A stretch of 20,205 nucleotides of DNA, taken from assembly GCA_002104905.1 (NCBI GenBank), contig MCFE01001009.1, forward strand, positions 1 through 20,205, read 5' to 3'. This stretch comes from Basidiobolus meristosporus CBS 931.73. Its lineage: Eukaryota > Basidiobolomycota > Basidiobolomycetes > Basidiobolales > Basidiobolaceae. A model generated the notes under the pieces. The model was not told the DNA's origin and searched no databases. It worked only from the letters and a program-made list of their open reading frames with translations. Shown here one piece after another: positions 1 to 7,111 of the stretch. Numbering within the stretch: position 1 is the stretch's first letter; every line of letters begins with the position of its first letter. A program made the translations under genes and the position numbers.

Positions 1-180
1 TTCTAGTGAAAATACACAACCATCGAGCCTCTCATCGCATGAAACATTGGGCCCGGTCCATTGGTTTGTAAAAGGTTTCGGGAAATTTCCAAAATTTTCC
101 ATTCGAGATCTTGGTAGTTATACTACCATACGATAGCATAACATTTGTGTGGTTTGTTATGTACTTGGTATCAAAACTCT

Positions 181-378
181 CTAATAATCATCGTAGTCAT
201 CCCCACCACTGCCCCCTCCATACTTCCTTCTTCCGTGGCTGTGGTCGCCATAATCATAATCACCACCACCATGACCTACTCCCTTGTAGTCGGGATCGTA
301 AGAACGCTCAAGGACTGTAGCATTGATGACCACCGCTGCGGAGACGACAAGGAATAGCTTTACAGCGGAGAATCTCCT
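181..378 (-). pseudogene. Array copy 1: decayed secreted DYDG-repeat protein gene, start codon lost
   Basis: Homologous to the other array members from the signal-peptide region (FSAVKLFLVVSAA) through the YDPDYKG linker to a DDYDDY end. The ATG that starts all other copies is AGG here (376-378). An in-frame ATG 13 codons upstream (415-417) overlaps the TATAAAA box (417-423), so it should lie upstream of the transcript start. No other Met exists downstream. The poly(A) signal AATAAA of the other copies is AACAAA here (153-158). Only one degenerate repeat (DYDYGDHSHGRRK) remains and the RGD tail is absent. The body has no internal stop, so decay is recent or an alternative first exon exists; a TTTCCACAG just upstream of the lost start resembles a splice acceptor, but I could not identify a donor. 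Confidence 0.7.
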
Positions 379-417
379 GTGGAAATAATGATACAAAGCA
401 GTGGACAGTCGGGTCAT

Positions 418-725
418 TTTATAGTGCGACTGAAGTATGTAATACAGTAGTATACTTCATCTGTATTACGAGTTTGAAATCGAGTCATAAGTTCTGGTGC
501 CCTCGCTCTGCAATGTCTATAGTAGGTTCACGCTTTGTTTCCTTGTAGTGCTCCTGTTATACCAACTTAGTAGGACCTAAACTTTCTGTTGTGACTAAAC
601 ACTGGCACACTAGTTGGCCTGATCTTGTTGCTGGTAGAGATTTCCAACATTTAAGAAAATATATGGAGATATTCACTCGAATGTCGTTTATTGTGTACTT
701 GGTATCAAGAGGGTATCCAAAATCT
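418..725. other. Spacer between array copies 1 and 2
   Basis: No gene seen. The right part (about 600-725) is the 3' flank of copy 2 and matches the 3' flanks of copies 6 and 10, but lacks about 62 bases that they contain. The AATAAA poly(A) signal of copy 2 lies at 687-692 on the minus strand. Confidence 0.6.
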
Positions 726-1109
726 CTAATAGTCGTCATAACCATCACCACGACCACGACCACCACCACCATGCTTCCTCCTTCCATCGTAGTCATCATC
801 GTAGTCGTTGCCGTCGTATCTCTTTCTCCCGTGGCCGCGGCCATCGTAGTCATCATCGTAGTCGTCACCATCATGTCTCCTTCCTCGGCCACGGCCATTG
901 CCATCGTAATCATCATCGTAGTCGCCACCTCCGCCACCACCATATCTCCTTCTTCCGTGACCATGGCTGTCGTAGTCATCGTCGTAGTCACCGCCACCAC
1001 CGTGACCTACTCCCTTGTAGCCAGGATCGTAAGAGCGCTCAAGGACTGTGGCGTTGATAGCCAACGCAGCGGAGATGACAAGGAGAAGCTTTGCAACAGA
1101 GTATTTCAT
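726..1109 (-). CDS. Array copy 2: secreted DYDG-repeat, RGD-tailed protein (127 aa)
   Basis: Starts MKYSVAKLLLV, a hydrophobic signal peptide with likely cleavage after Ala-Leu-Ala near residue 17. The mature chain has a YDPGYKGVGHGGGG linker, then four acidic repeats (DYDDDYD) separated by SHGHGRRR, NGRGRGRR and RGHGRKR spacers, then a GGGGRGRGDGYDDY tail with an RGD. A longer ORF to 1166 exists, but its extra 19 residues would cross the TATA box (TATAAATA, 1147-1154), so the MKYS start 38 bases below the box is chosen. Poly(A) signal at 687-692. No introns or cysteines. Nearly identical to copy 6 (offset 3148). Function unknown; an extracellular matrix, adhesive or processed-peptide precursor is inferred from composition. 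Confidence 0.82.
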   Translation of the reverse strand: MKYSVAKLLLVISAALAINATVLERSYDPGYKGVGHGGGGDYDDDYDSHGHGRRRYGGGGGGDYDDDYDGNGRGRGRRHDGDDYDDDYDGRGHGRKRYDGNDYDDDYDGRRKHGGGGRGRGDGYDDY

Positions 1110-1740
1110 CTTGAGATAGTGAGTTGGAGGAGTGGACGGCTGGTGGTATTTATAAGAAGAAACCATGCGTGAGTATTAGCACGCTCTATAGGTTTATCAG
1201 TGTTGTGGGTTTGTATACGCACATTCAAATGCAGAGTGCATACACTGCAAGCTAGCCATGGCTTACGACAGGATCTACCTTCACTCTGCAGCGTCAGTTT
1301 GTAGATCTTCAGGTGTAGGTGTGTCCCGTGCGCCGCGTAGTACTTGCAGCATCAATATGTGCCAGCTACGAATCAATCACTATTTTGGTCAGATCTTGTT
1401 GTTTGCCCATTTCAGCAATAAGAAGGCAAGCAGTGGTTTCAGAAATTTAAGCTCACATGGCTGCTTAATGCCTGTAAGTATTTACAACTCTGGATGTGTA
1501 ATGGCGTAGCATAGTTTATTGTGTATCTGGTATCAAAAAGAATGTATCTCAAGTCTCTAGTAGTCGTCATAGCCATCACCACGGCCACCACCACCACCAT
1601 GCCTCTTTCTCCCATCGTAGTCATCATCGTAATCATTGCCATGCTTCTTTCTTCTTCCGTGACCGTGACCATCGTAGTCATCGTCGTAGTCATCGCCATC
1701 ATATCTCCTTCCTCTTCCACGGCCATTGCCATCATAGTCG
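1055..1740. repeat. Segmental duplication B, copy 1 (duplicated at 4203-4888)
   Basis: Covers the 5' end of copy 2, the whole spacer to copy 3 and the 3' part of copy 3. It matches 4203-4888 at a constant offset of 3148 with only a few differences by eye, spacer included. The conserved spacer shows DNA-level duplication, not protein selection. The spacer (1110-1556) holds the promoter of copy 2 and the poly(A) signal of copy 3 (1515-1520); the short ORF 1258-1509 has no visible family features. Limits are approximate. Confidence 0.8.
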
Positions 1741-1925
1741 TCATCGTAGTCATCGTCATACTTCTTTCTTCTTCCATGGCCATTACCATCGTAATCATCG
1801 TCGTAGTCACCGCCACCATGACCTACCCCCTTGTAGTCAGGGTCGTAGGAGCGCTCAAGGACTGTAGCGTTGATAGCCAACGCAGCGGAGACGACAAGGA
1901 GAAGCTTTGCAATGGAGTATTTCAT
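1557..1925 (-). CDS. Array copy 3: secreted DYDG-repeat, RGD-tailed protein (122 aa)
   Basis: The cleanest example of the family. Residues 1-20 form a signal peptide (MKYSIAKLLLVVSAALA, cut likely before INATV); then the YDPDYKGVGHGGG linker; then four DYDDDYDG repeats followed in turn by NGHGRRKK, NGRGRGRR, HGHGRRKK and RKRHG; the end is GGGRGDGYDDY. Each DDDYDG fits the Ca2+-ligand pattern DxDxDG, but the EF-hand glutamate at loop position 12 is missing. Basic groups follow Gly, as in dibasic-processed amidated peptides. TATA box (TATATAAA) at 1961-1968, 36-43 bases above ATG; poly(A) signal AATAAA at 1515-1520. The chain has no Cys and is a polyampholyte. No named family recognised. Confidence 0.85.
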   Translation of the reverse strand: MKYSIAKLLLVVSAALAINATVLERSYDPDYKGVGHGGGDYDDDYDGNGHGRRKKYDDDYDDDYDGNGRGRGRRYDGDDYDDDYDGHGHGRRKKHGNDYDDDYDGRKRHGGGGGRGDGYDDY

Positions 1926-2380
1926 GCTGAGATAGTGATTTGAAGGAGGGACCGATCGGATTTATATACAGGGTGGTGAGAGTAAACACAAGCAGTAGCA
2001 CGCTTCACTGGTGTTGTGGATTTGTATTGCACAATAAATCTTTGGGATCGAATCATGACATGTGGTAGTCACCTCCCACAGTCTGCAGTGTTAAGGCATC
2101 GAATATTATGATCCTCTATTTAATTCAGGCACCACGTGTTACTTATAGTCACAGCGGGATGCTCTAAATGACTACAACTGATTAATATTAGCTAAGTACA
2201 CCATTGGCAAATTACCAGAATTTCCTGAACTTCGTATAGTCTATTGTGGTTCTTATGCCAGCATGAAGCTAATATCATTCAAGGAATCTTGCAACTTTGT
2301 TAATTGGGGACAATCGCTGTTTATTAGATATTTGGTATCAAGAGGGCATCTAGAGGGTATCAAGAGGGTATCTAGAATCT
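1926..2380. other. Spacer between copies 3 and 4
   Basis: No gene seen. It holds the copy 3 promoter at its left end, a spacer repeat at 2196-2236 (ACCATTGGCAAATTACC core, then TTTCCTGAACTTCG) that recurs at 3032-3080, 5330-5378 and 5848-5892, and the copy 4 poly(A) signal at 2320-2325. A local duplication of GAGGGTATCTAGA-type sequence (2341-2375) lengthens the copy 4 3' UTR by about 20 bases. Confidence 0.6.
1961..2019 (-). promoter_or_regulatory. Representative array promoter: TATA box plus upstream conserved block (copy 3)
   Basis: TATATAAA at 1961-1968 stands 36 bases above the ATG, implying a 5' leader of only about 10-15 bases. A block at 1991-2019 (minus strand, containing GCGTGCTACTGCT and, further up, AACACC) recurs above copies 2, 4, 6, 7, 11, 12, 13 and 14 as variants of CACTGATRAAG and GYRTGCTACTGC. 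Conservation above otherwise diverged spacers suggests a shared enhancer or initiator-proximal site. The site's factor is unknown. Confidence 0.55.
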
Positions 2381-2740
2381 CTAGTAGTCATCATAGCCAT
2401 CACCACGGCCACCACTACCACCACCATACTTCTTTCTTCCATCATATTCATCATCGTAATCGTTGCCATGCTTCTTTCTTCTTCCGTGACCGTGGCCATC
2501 GTAGTCATCACCATCGTATCTCCTTCCTCTTCCACGGCCATTGCCATCATAGTCGTCATCGTAGTCATCGTCATACTTCTTTCTTCTTCCATGGCCATTG
2601 CCGTCGTAATCATCGTCATAGTCACCGCCACCATGACCTACCCCCTTGTATTCAGGGTCGTAGGAGCGCTCAAGGACTGTAGCATTGATAGCCAATGCAG
2701 CGGAGATGACAAGGAGAAGCTTTGCAATGGAGTATTTCAT
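2381..2740 (-). CDS. Array copy 4: secreted DYDG-repeat, RGD-tailed protein (119 aa)
   Basis: Signal peptide MKYSIAKLLLVIS..., linker with YDPEYKG (Asp to Glu, shared only with copy 7), then four acidic blocks. The third is contracted to DYDG and the fourth reads DYDDEYDG. Basic spacers are NGHGRRKK, NGRGRGRR, HGHGRRKK and RKKYG; the tail is GGRGDGYDDY with RGD. TATA box TATATAAA at 2776-2783 (36-43 above ATG). The poly(A) signal is farther from the stop than usual (2320-2325). Contraction of one repeat by 12 bases fits slippage or unequal exchange inside the GAY/TAY codon repeat. Confidence 0.82.
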   Translation of the reverse strand: MKYSIAKLLLVISAALAINATVLERSYDPEYKGVGHGGGDYDDDYDGNGHGRRKKYDDDYDDDYDGNGRGRGRRYDGDDYDGHGHGRRKKHGNDYDDEYDGRKKYGGGSGGRGDGYDDY

Positions 2741-3204
2741 GCTGAGATAGTGATTTGAAGGAGGGGCTGATCAGATTTATATACAGGGTGGTGAGAGTAA
2801 GCATAAGCAGTAGCACAAGCAGTAGCATGCTTCATCAGTGTTGTGGGATTTGTGTTGAGCCTTGCAATCGCTTCAAGCTGCAATGTCAAGACATCAGATA
2901 TGGGGATTGCCATTTGCTCTATGCACCACCTGTTACTTACAGCGTCAGTATGGCGTCAACTTCGGCGAGATATCAGCTTATTGCAGTATGTTCTAACAGG
3001 TTACAATTTGATCTGTTTCCTTTGTCAGATAAGCACACCATTAGCAAACTACCAAAAATTTCCTGAACATCGTATTTCAGTATTCAATACTGAAGTTGTC
3101 ATAATTTTACATCAAATATCAATTGTAGGTAATCGCACAACTTTGAAAATCAGGTGCGATGGCTGTTTATTAGGTTTTTGGTATCAAGATGGTATCTCAA
3201 GTCC
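2741..3204. other. Spacer between copies 4 and 5
   Basis: No gene seen. The left part is the copy 4 promoter, in which the AAGCAGTAGCA block is duplicated (2805-2827). The first ~130 bases match the 5' flank of copies 7 and 14. The spacer repeat found in three other spacers lies at 3032-3080. The poly(A) signal of copy 5 is at 3166-3171. ORFs on the plus strand here show no family features. Confidence 0.55.
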
Positions 3205-3495
3205 CTAATAATCGGCATAACCACCACCGCGGCCATGCTGCCTTCTTCCGTCATAGTCAACATCGTAATCATTGCCATGCTTCTTTCTTCTTCCGTGACC
3301 GTGACCGTGGCCATCGTAGTCATCGTCATACTTCTTTCTTCTTCCATGACCATTGCCGTCGTAGTCATCGTCATAGTCACCACCACCATGACCCATCCCC
3401 TTGTAGTCAGGATCGTAAGAGCGCTCAAGGACTGTAGCACTGATAGTCAGCGCCGTGGAGATGACAAGGAGAAGCTTTGCGATGGAATATTTCAT
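3205..3495 (-). CDS. Array copy 5: short secreted DYDG-repeat protein without RGD (96 aa)
   Basis: Start at the conserved MKYSIAK; the ORF runs open to 3627, but the added 44 residues match promoter DNA of the sister copy and are not credible protein. Signal peptide ends near ISTALT-ISATV; linker has YDPDYKGMGHGGG. Three repeats only: DYDDDYDGNGHGRRKK, YDDDYDGHGHGHGRRKK and DYDVDYDG with RRQHG. The tail is GRGGGYADY, so the RGD is lost and the last acidic residue is Ala. The core promoter differs: TACAAAAA (3523-3530, -28 to -35) replaces TATAAA, with TATATAC farther up (3543-3549). Poly(A) signal 3166-3171. Possibly diverged or weakly expressed. Confidence 0.78.
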   Translation of the reverse strand: MKYSIAKLLLVISTALTISATVLERSYDPDYKGMGHGGGDYDDDYDGNGHGRRKKYDDDYDGHGHGHGRRKKHGNDYDVDYDGRRQHGRGGGYADY

Positions 3496-3960
3496 GTTGG
3501 AAGCGTGGCAGGAAACCATATCTTTTTGTAGGGTTATGGGAGTATATACATGCAGTAGTGCGCTGTACAGTTTCATCAGTACTGTAGCCTGGTATCGAGA
3601 CATGATACCGATGTCTTTACTCCGCAATTTAACTCACAACTTTGTTTACTTGAGATGCTCCTGTTATATCAACTCTTCTGTTGCGGGTCCTAACCAATCA
3701 CGGGCATACTAGTTGGCCTGATCTTGTTGCTGGTAGAGATTTCCAACATATAAGCCCTGGCGAGGTATTTTATGTAAATGAGGCATTTTATGCAATTTGG
3801 GGCCAGAAAATATATGGAAATATTCACTCGAATGTCGTTTATTGTGTACTTGGTATCAAGAGGGTATCCAAAATCTCTAATAGTCGTCATAACCATCACC
3901 ACGACCACGACCACCACCACCATGCTTCCTCCTTCCATCGTAGTCATCATCGTAGTCGTT
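3455..3960. repeat. Segmental duplication A, copy 1 (duplicated at 6318-6823)
   Basis: The 5' end of copy 5, the full spacer to copy 6 and the 3' start of copy 6 match 6318-6823 at an offset of 2863. I count only about four differences over roughly 450 bases (for example GGGTTATGGG versus GGGTGATGGG, and GCGGGTCC versus GCGAGTCC). Spacer 3496-3876 holds no gene; it contains the copy 6 poly(A) signal at 3838-3843. Limits approximate. Confidence 0.82.
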
Positions 3961-4257
3961 ACCGTCATATCTCTTTCTTCCGTGGCCGCGGCCATCGTAG
4001 TCATCGTCGTAGTCGTCACCATCATGTCTCCTTCCACGGCCACGGCCATTGCCATCGTAATCATCATCGTAGTCGCCACCTCCACCACCGCCATATCTCC
4101 TTCCGTGACCATGGCCGTCGTAGTCATCGTCGTAGTCACCGCCACCACCGTGACCTACTCCCTTGTAGCCAGGATCGTAAGAGCGCTCAAGGACTGTGGC
4201 GTTGATAGCCAACGCAGCGGAGATGACAAGGAGAAGCTTTGCAACAGAGTATTTCAT
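3877..4257 (-). CDS. Array copy 6: secreted DYDG-repeat, RGD-tailed protein (126 aa)
   Basis: Near twin of copy 2: signal peptide MKYSVAKLLLV, YDPGYKGVGHGGGG linker, four DYDDDYDG repeats with HGHGRRYGGGGGG, NGRGRGRRH, RGHGRKRY and RRKHG spacers, and a GRGRGDGYDDY tail. It differs from copy 2 by one fewer Arg in the first spacer and a Ser-to-Gly change in the first repeat. TATA box TATAAATA at 4295-4302 (38-45 above ATG). The longer reading to 4314 passes through the TATA box and is rejected. Its 5' side belongs to duplication B and its 3' side to duplication A, so it is a junction copy. Confidence 0.82.
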   Translation of the reverse strand: MKYSVAKLLLVISAALAINATVLERSYDPGYKGVGHGGGGDYDDDYDGHGHGRRYGGGGGGDYDDDYDGNGRGRGRRHDGDDYDDDYDGRGHGRKRYDGNDYDDDYDGRRKHGGGGRGRGDGYDDY

Positions 4258-4888
4258 TTTGAGATGGTGAGTTGGAGGAGTGGACGGCTGGTGGTATTTA
4301 TAAGAAGAAATCATGCGTGAGTATTAGCACGCTCTATAGGTTTATCAGTGTTGTGGGTTTGTATACGCACATTCAAATGCAGAGTGCATACACTGCAAGC
4401 TAGCCATGGCTTACGACAGGATCTACCTTCACTCTGCAGCGTCAGTTTGTAGATCTTCAGGTGTAGGTGTGTCCCGTGCGCCGCGTAGTACTTGCAGTAT
4501 CAATATGTGCCAGCTACGAATCAATCACTATTTTGGTCAGATCTTGTTGTTTGCCCATTTCAGCAATAAGAAGGCAAGCAGTGGTTTCAGAAATTTAAGC
4601 TCACATGGCTGCTTAATGCCTGTAAGTATTTACAACTCTGGATGTGTAATGGCGTAGCATAGTTTATTGTGTATCTGGTATCAAAAAGAATGTATCTCAA
4701 GTCTCTAGTAGTCATCATAGCCATCACCACGGCCACCACCACCACCATGCCTCTTTCTCCCATCGTAGTCATCATCGTAATCATTGCCATGCTTCTTTCT
4801 TCTTCCGTGACCGTGGCCATCGTAGTCATCGTCGTAGTCATCGCCATCATATCTCCTTCCTCTTCCACGGCCATTGCCATCATAGTCG
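4203..4888. repeat. Segmental duplication B, copy 2 (duplicate of 1055-1740)
   Basis: Covers the 5' end of copy 6, the spacer and the 3' part of copy 7. The spacer carries the same short ORF (4406-4657) as the first copy, with only isolated substitutions (for example CTTGCAGTATC for CTTGCAGCATC). Homology to copy 3 stops inside copy 7, where the sequence becomes copy 4-like. Poly(A) signal of copy 7 at 4663-4668. Confidence 0.8.
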
Positions 4889-5073
4889 TCATCGTAGTCA
4901 TCGTCATACTTCTTTCTTCTTCCATGACCATTACCATCGTAGTCATCGTCATAGTCACCGCTACCATGACCTACCCCCTTGTATTCAGGGTCGTAGGAGC
5001 GCTCAAGGACTGTAGCATTGATAGCCAATGCAGCGGAGATGACAAGGAGAAGCTTTGCAATGGAGTATTTCAT
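4705..5073 (-). CDS. Array copy 7: mosaic secreted DYDG-repeat, RGD-tailed protein (122 aa)
   Basis: Signal peptide and linker are those of copy 4 (YDPEYKG, otherwise unique), while the last repeats, GRKRHGGGGGRGDGYDDY tail and 3' flank are those of copy 3. The 5' flank with TATATAAA (5109-5116) and the following about 100 bases also match copy 4. This is what an unequal crossover between copies of types 3 and 4 would leave. Four DYDDDYDG repeats, RGD present, no Cys. GVGHGSG has a Gly-to-Ser change. Expected to be functional. Confidence 0.83.
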   Translation of the reverse strand: MKYSIAKLLLVISAALAINATVLERSYDPEYKGVGHGSGDYDDDYDGNGHGRRKKYDDDYDDDYDGNGRGRGRRYDGDDYDDDYDGHGHGRRKKHGNDYDDDYDGRKRHGGGGGRGDGYDDY

Positions 5074-5510
5074 GCTGAGATAGTGATTTGAAGGAGGGGC
5101 TGATCAGATTTATATACAGGGTGGTGAGAGTAAGCACAAGCAGTAGCATGCTTCATCAGTGTTGTGGATTTGTGTTGAGCCTTGCAATCGCTTCAAGCTG
5201 CAGTGTTAAGGCATGGGGATTGTCGGTTTGATACATGTGCCACGTGTTAATTTTGGCCACAGTGGGGTGTCAACTTGTCACAATATGCTCTACCAGGCCA
5301 CAATTTGGTCTGTTTTCTTTGCTAGATAACCGCACTAACAGCAAATTACCAGATATTTCCTGAACTTCGTGTTTCAGCATTCGGTACTTGACCTCTTGTG
5401 GGTTCTTATGTTGGCATGAAGCTGATGTTATCAGAGGAATCTTACAACCTTGTAAATGGGGAAAATTACACTTTATTAGTTATTTGATATCAAAAGGGTA
5501 TCTGGAATCA
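5074..5510. other. Spacer between copies 7 and 8
   Basis: No gene seen. It holds the copy 7 promoter (TATA 5109-5116; GCATGCTACTGC block near 5139-5152), the spacer repeat at 5330-5378 and the copy 8 poly(A) signal at 5472-5477. Confidence 0.55.
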
Positions 5511-5714
5511 TTAATAGTCGTCATAGTCGCCACCCCCACCTCCGCCATATCTCCTTGTTCCGTGATCATGGGCGTCGTATTCATCGTCGTAATCACCACC
5601 GCCGCCATGGCCTACTCCCTTGTAGTCAGGATCGTAGGAGCACTCAAGAACTGTAGTATTGATAGCCAACGCTGCGGAGATGACAAGAAGGAGCTTTGCT
5701 ACAGAGTATTTCAT
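5511..5714 (-). CDS. Array copy 8: minimal single-repeat member (67 aa), possibly decaying
   Basis: Signal peptide MKYSVAKLLLVIS and linker are intact, but only one repeat remains (DYDDEYDAHDHGTRRYG), followed directly by a Gly run and DYDDY. The RGD tail is absent. The Gly of DxDxDG is Ala. The conserved LERS is LECS, a CGC-to-TGC change at a CpG, giving the only cysteine seen in a mature family member. TATA-like TATATA at 5751-5756 and poly(A) signal at 5472-5477 are kept, so it may still be expressed. Either an ancestral-like short form or a contraction product. Confidence 0.7.
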   Translation of the reverse strand: MKYSVAKLLLVISAALAINTTVLECSYDPDYKGVGHGGGGDYDDEYDAHDHGTRRYGGGGGGDYDDY

Positions 5715-6025
5715 CTGGAGATAGTAAGTTAGAGTGACAAACCTAGTGCATATATAGGGTGATGAGAGTGAGTATATGTGATATCATGCTCTACAGTTTA
5801 TGTAAGATCTAACAGGCTACAATATGGCTCTAATCATTTGTTAATCAAGCACACCATTAGCAAATTACCAAAATTCCTGAACTTTGGTATTCAAAATATA
5901 ACCTGTGGTGGTTTCTTATGCTGATAGTATTGGTGTGTAATTTTATCACTTAGTAAACTGGGGATAATCAGTGCTTGTTGTGTATTTGGTGTCAGGAGGA
6001 TATCATGAAGGTATCAAGAGAGTAT
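5715..6025. other. Spacer between copies 8 and 9
   Basis: No gene seen. It carries the copy 8 TATA box and the fourth spacer repeat (5848-5892). The position where copy 9 should have AATAAA reads AACAAG (5974-5979). Confidence 0.55.
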
Positions 6026-6358
6026 CTAGAATTTCTGGTAGTCGTCATAACCATCACCACGGCCGCTACCACCATACTTCTTTCTTCCATCGTAGTCGTT
6101 GCCATGCTTCTTTCTTCCGTGACCGTGACCATCGTAGTCATCGCCATCGTATCGCCTTCTTCCACGGCCATTGCCATCGTAGTCATCACCATACTTCTTT
6201 CTTCTTCCATGGCCATTGCTGTCATAATCATTGTCGTAGTCACCACCACCATGACCCATCCCCTTGTAGTCAGGATCGTAAGAGCGCTCAAGGACAATAG
6301 CATTGATAGTCAGTGCCGTGGAGATGACAAGGAGAAGCTTTGCGATGGAATATTTCAT
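6026..6358 (-). CDS. Array copy 9: secreted DYDG-repeat, RGD protein with lost native stop (110 aa)
   Basis: Start at MKYSIAK (6358); the open frame to 6490 is promoter DNA and is not counted. Linker YDPDYKGMGHGGG as in copy 5. The repeats are contracted: DYDNDYDSNGHGRRKK, GDDYDGNGRGRRR, GDDYDGHGHGRKK and NDYDGRKK; only partial DxDxDG remains. The tail keeps GRGDGYDDY, but the usual TAG stop is CAG, so three extra residues (QKF) follow before TAG at 6026-6028. NATV is NAIV, removing the N-glycosylation-like sequon. Core promoter has TACAAAAA (6386-6393), as in copy 5, and the poly(A) hexamer is damaged. Several lesions together suggest early decay. Confidence 0.7.
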   Translation of the reverse strand: MKYSIAKLLLVISTALTINAIVLERSYDPDYKGMGHGGGDYDNDYDSNGHGRRKKYGDDYDGNGRGRRRYDGDDYDGHGHGRKKHGNDYDGRKKYGGSGRGDGYDDYQKF

Positions 6359-6823
6359 GTTGGAAGCGTGGCAGGAAACCATATCTTTTTGTAGGGTGAT
6401 GGGAGTATATACATGCAGTAGTGCGCTGTACAGTTTCATCAGTACTGTAGCTTGGTATCGAGACATGATACCGATGTCTTTACTCCGCAATTTAACTCAC
6501 AACTTTGTTTACTTGAGATGCTCCTGTTATATCAACTCTTCTGTTGCGAGTCCTAACCAATCACGGGCATACTAGTTGGCCTGATCTTGTTGCTGGTAGA
6601 GATTTCCAACATATAAGCCCTGGCGAGGTATTTTATGTAAATGAGGCATTTTATGCAATTTGGGGCCAGAAAATATATGGAAATATTCACTCGAATGTCG
6701 TTTATTGTGTACTTGGTATCAAGAGGGTATCCAAAATCTCTAATAGTCGTCATAGCCATCACCACGACCACGACCACCACCACCATGCTTCCTCCTTCCA
6801 TCGTAGTCATCATCGTAGTCATC
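6318..6823. repeat. Segmental duplication A, copy 2 (duplicate of 3455-3960)
   Basis: The 5' end of copy 9, the spacer (no gene) and the 3' start of copy 10 are nearly the same as around copies 5 and 6. Poly(A) signal of copy 10 at 6701-6706. The match continues into copy 10 until about 6890, where it switches to copy 3-like sequence. Confidence 0.82.
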
Positions 6824-7111
6824 GCCGTCGTATCTCTTTCTTCCGTGGCCGCGGCCATCGTAGTCATCATCGTAGTCGTCACCATCATGTCTCCTTCCTC
6901 TTCCACGGCCATTGCCATCGTAGTCGTCATCGTAGTCATCGTCATACTTCTTTCTTCTTCCATGGCCATTACCGTCGTAGTCATCGTCGTAGTCACCACC
7001 ACCATGACCTACCCCCTTGTAGTCAGGATCATAAGAGCGCTCAAGGACTGTTGCGTTGATAGCCAACGCAGCGGAGATGACAAGGAGAAGCTTTGCAATG
7101 GAGTATTTCAT
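6740..7111 (-). CDS. Array copy 10: mosaic secreted DYDG-repeat, RGD-tailed protein (123 aa)
   Basis: N-terminal half matches copy 3 (YDPDYKGVGHGGG, NGHGRRKKYDD, NGRGRGRR); C-terminal half matches copy 6 (RGHGRKRYDGD, RRKHGGGGRGRGDGYDDY). The 3' flank is of copy 6 type and the 5' flank (TATATATAAA at 7147-7156) of copy 3 type. The switch lies near 6888-6905, inside the sequence coding for the second spacer, where all copies share repeat sequence. Four full DYDDDYDG repeats and the RGD are intact. A product of recombination inside the coding repeat. Confidence 0.83.
   Translation of the reverse strand: MKYSIAKLLLVISAALAINATVLERSYDPDYKGVGHGGGDYDDDYDGNGHGRRKKYDDDYDDDYDGNGRGRGRRHDGDDYDDDYDGRGHGRKRYDGDDYDDDYDGRRKHGGGGRGRGDGYDDY

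Noticed and set aside
557-1000. Met/Thr-rich minus-strand ORFs in the array
   Set aside because: A shifted frame of the Asp-Tyr repeat; the true frame has the signal peptide and matching stop in every copy.
591-1172. Long plus-strand ORFs rich in Val/Ile/Thr opposite the array genes (also 3778-4320, 1521-1943, 8554-8991 and others)
   Set aside because: They are the antisense of GAY/TAY codons (read as RTC/RTA, Val/Ile) and fade outside the repeats. They lack their own promoter or poly(A) layout. The minus-strand signal peptide and conserved ends identify the real genes.
1557-1925. EF-hand protein
   Set aside because: DxDxDG is present but the residue-12 Glu and the flanking helices are not.
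2263-2682. His/Arg/Ser-rich plus-strand ORFs (metal-binding-like)
   Set aside because: Another frame of the same repeat DNA; no consistent start or end between paralogues.
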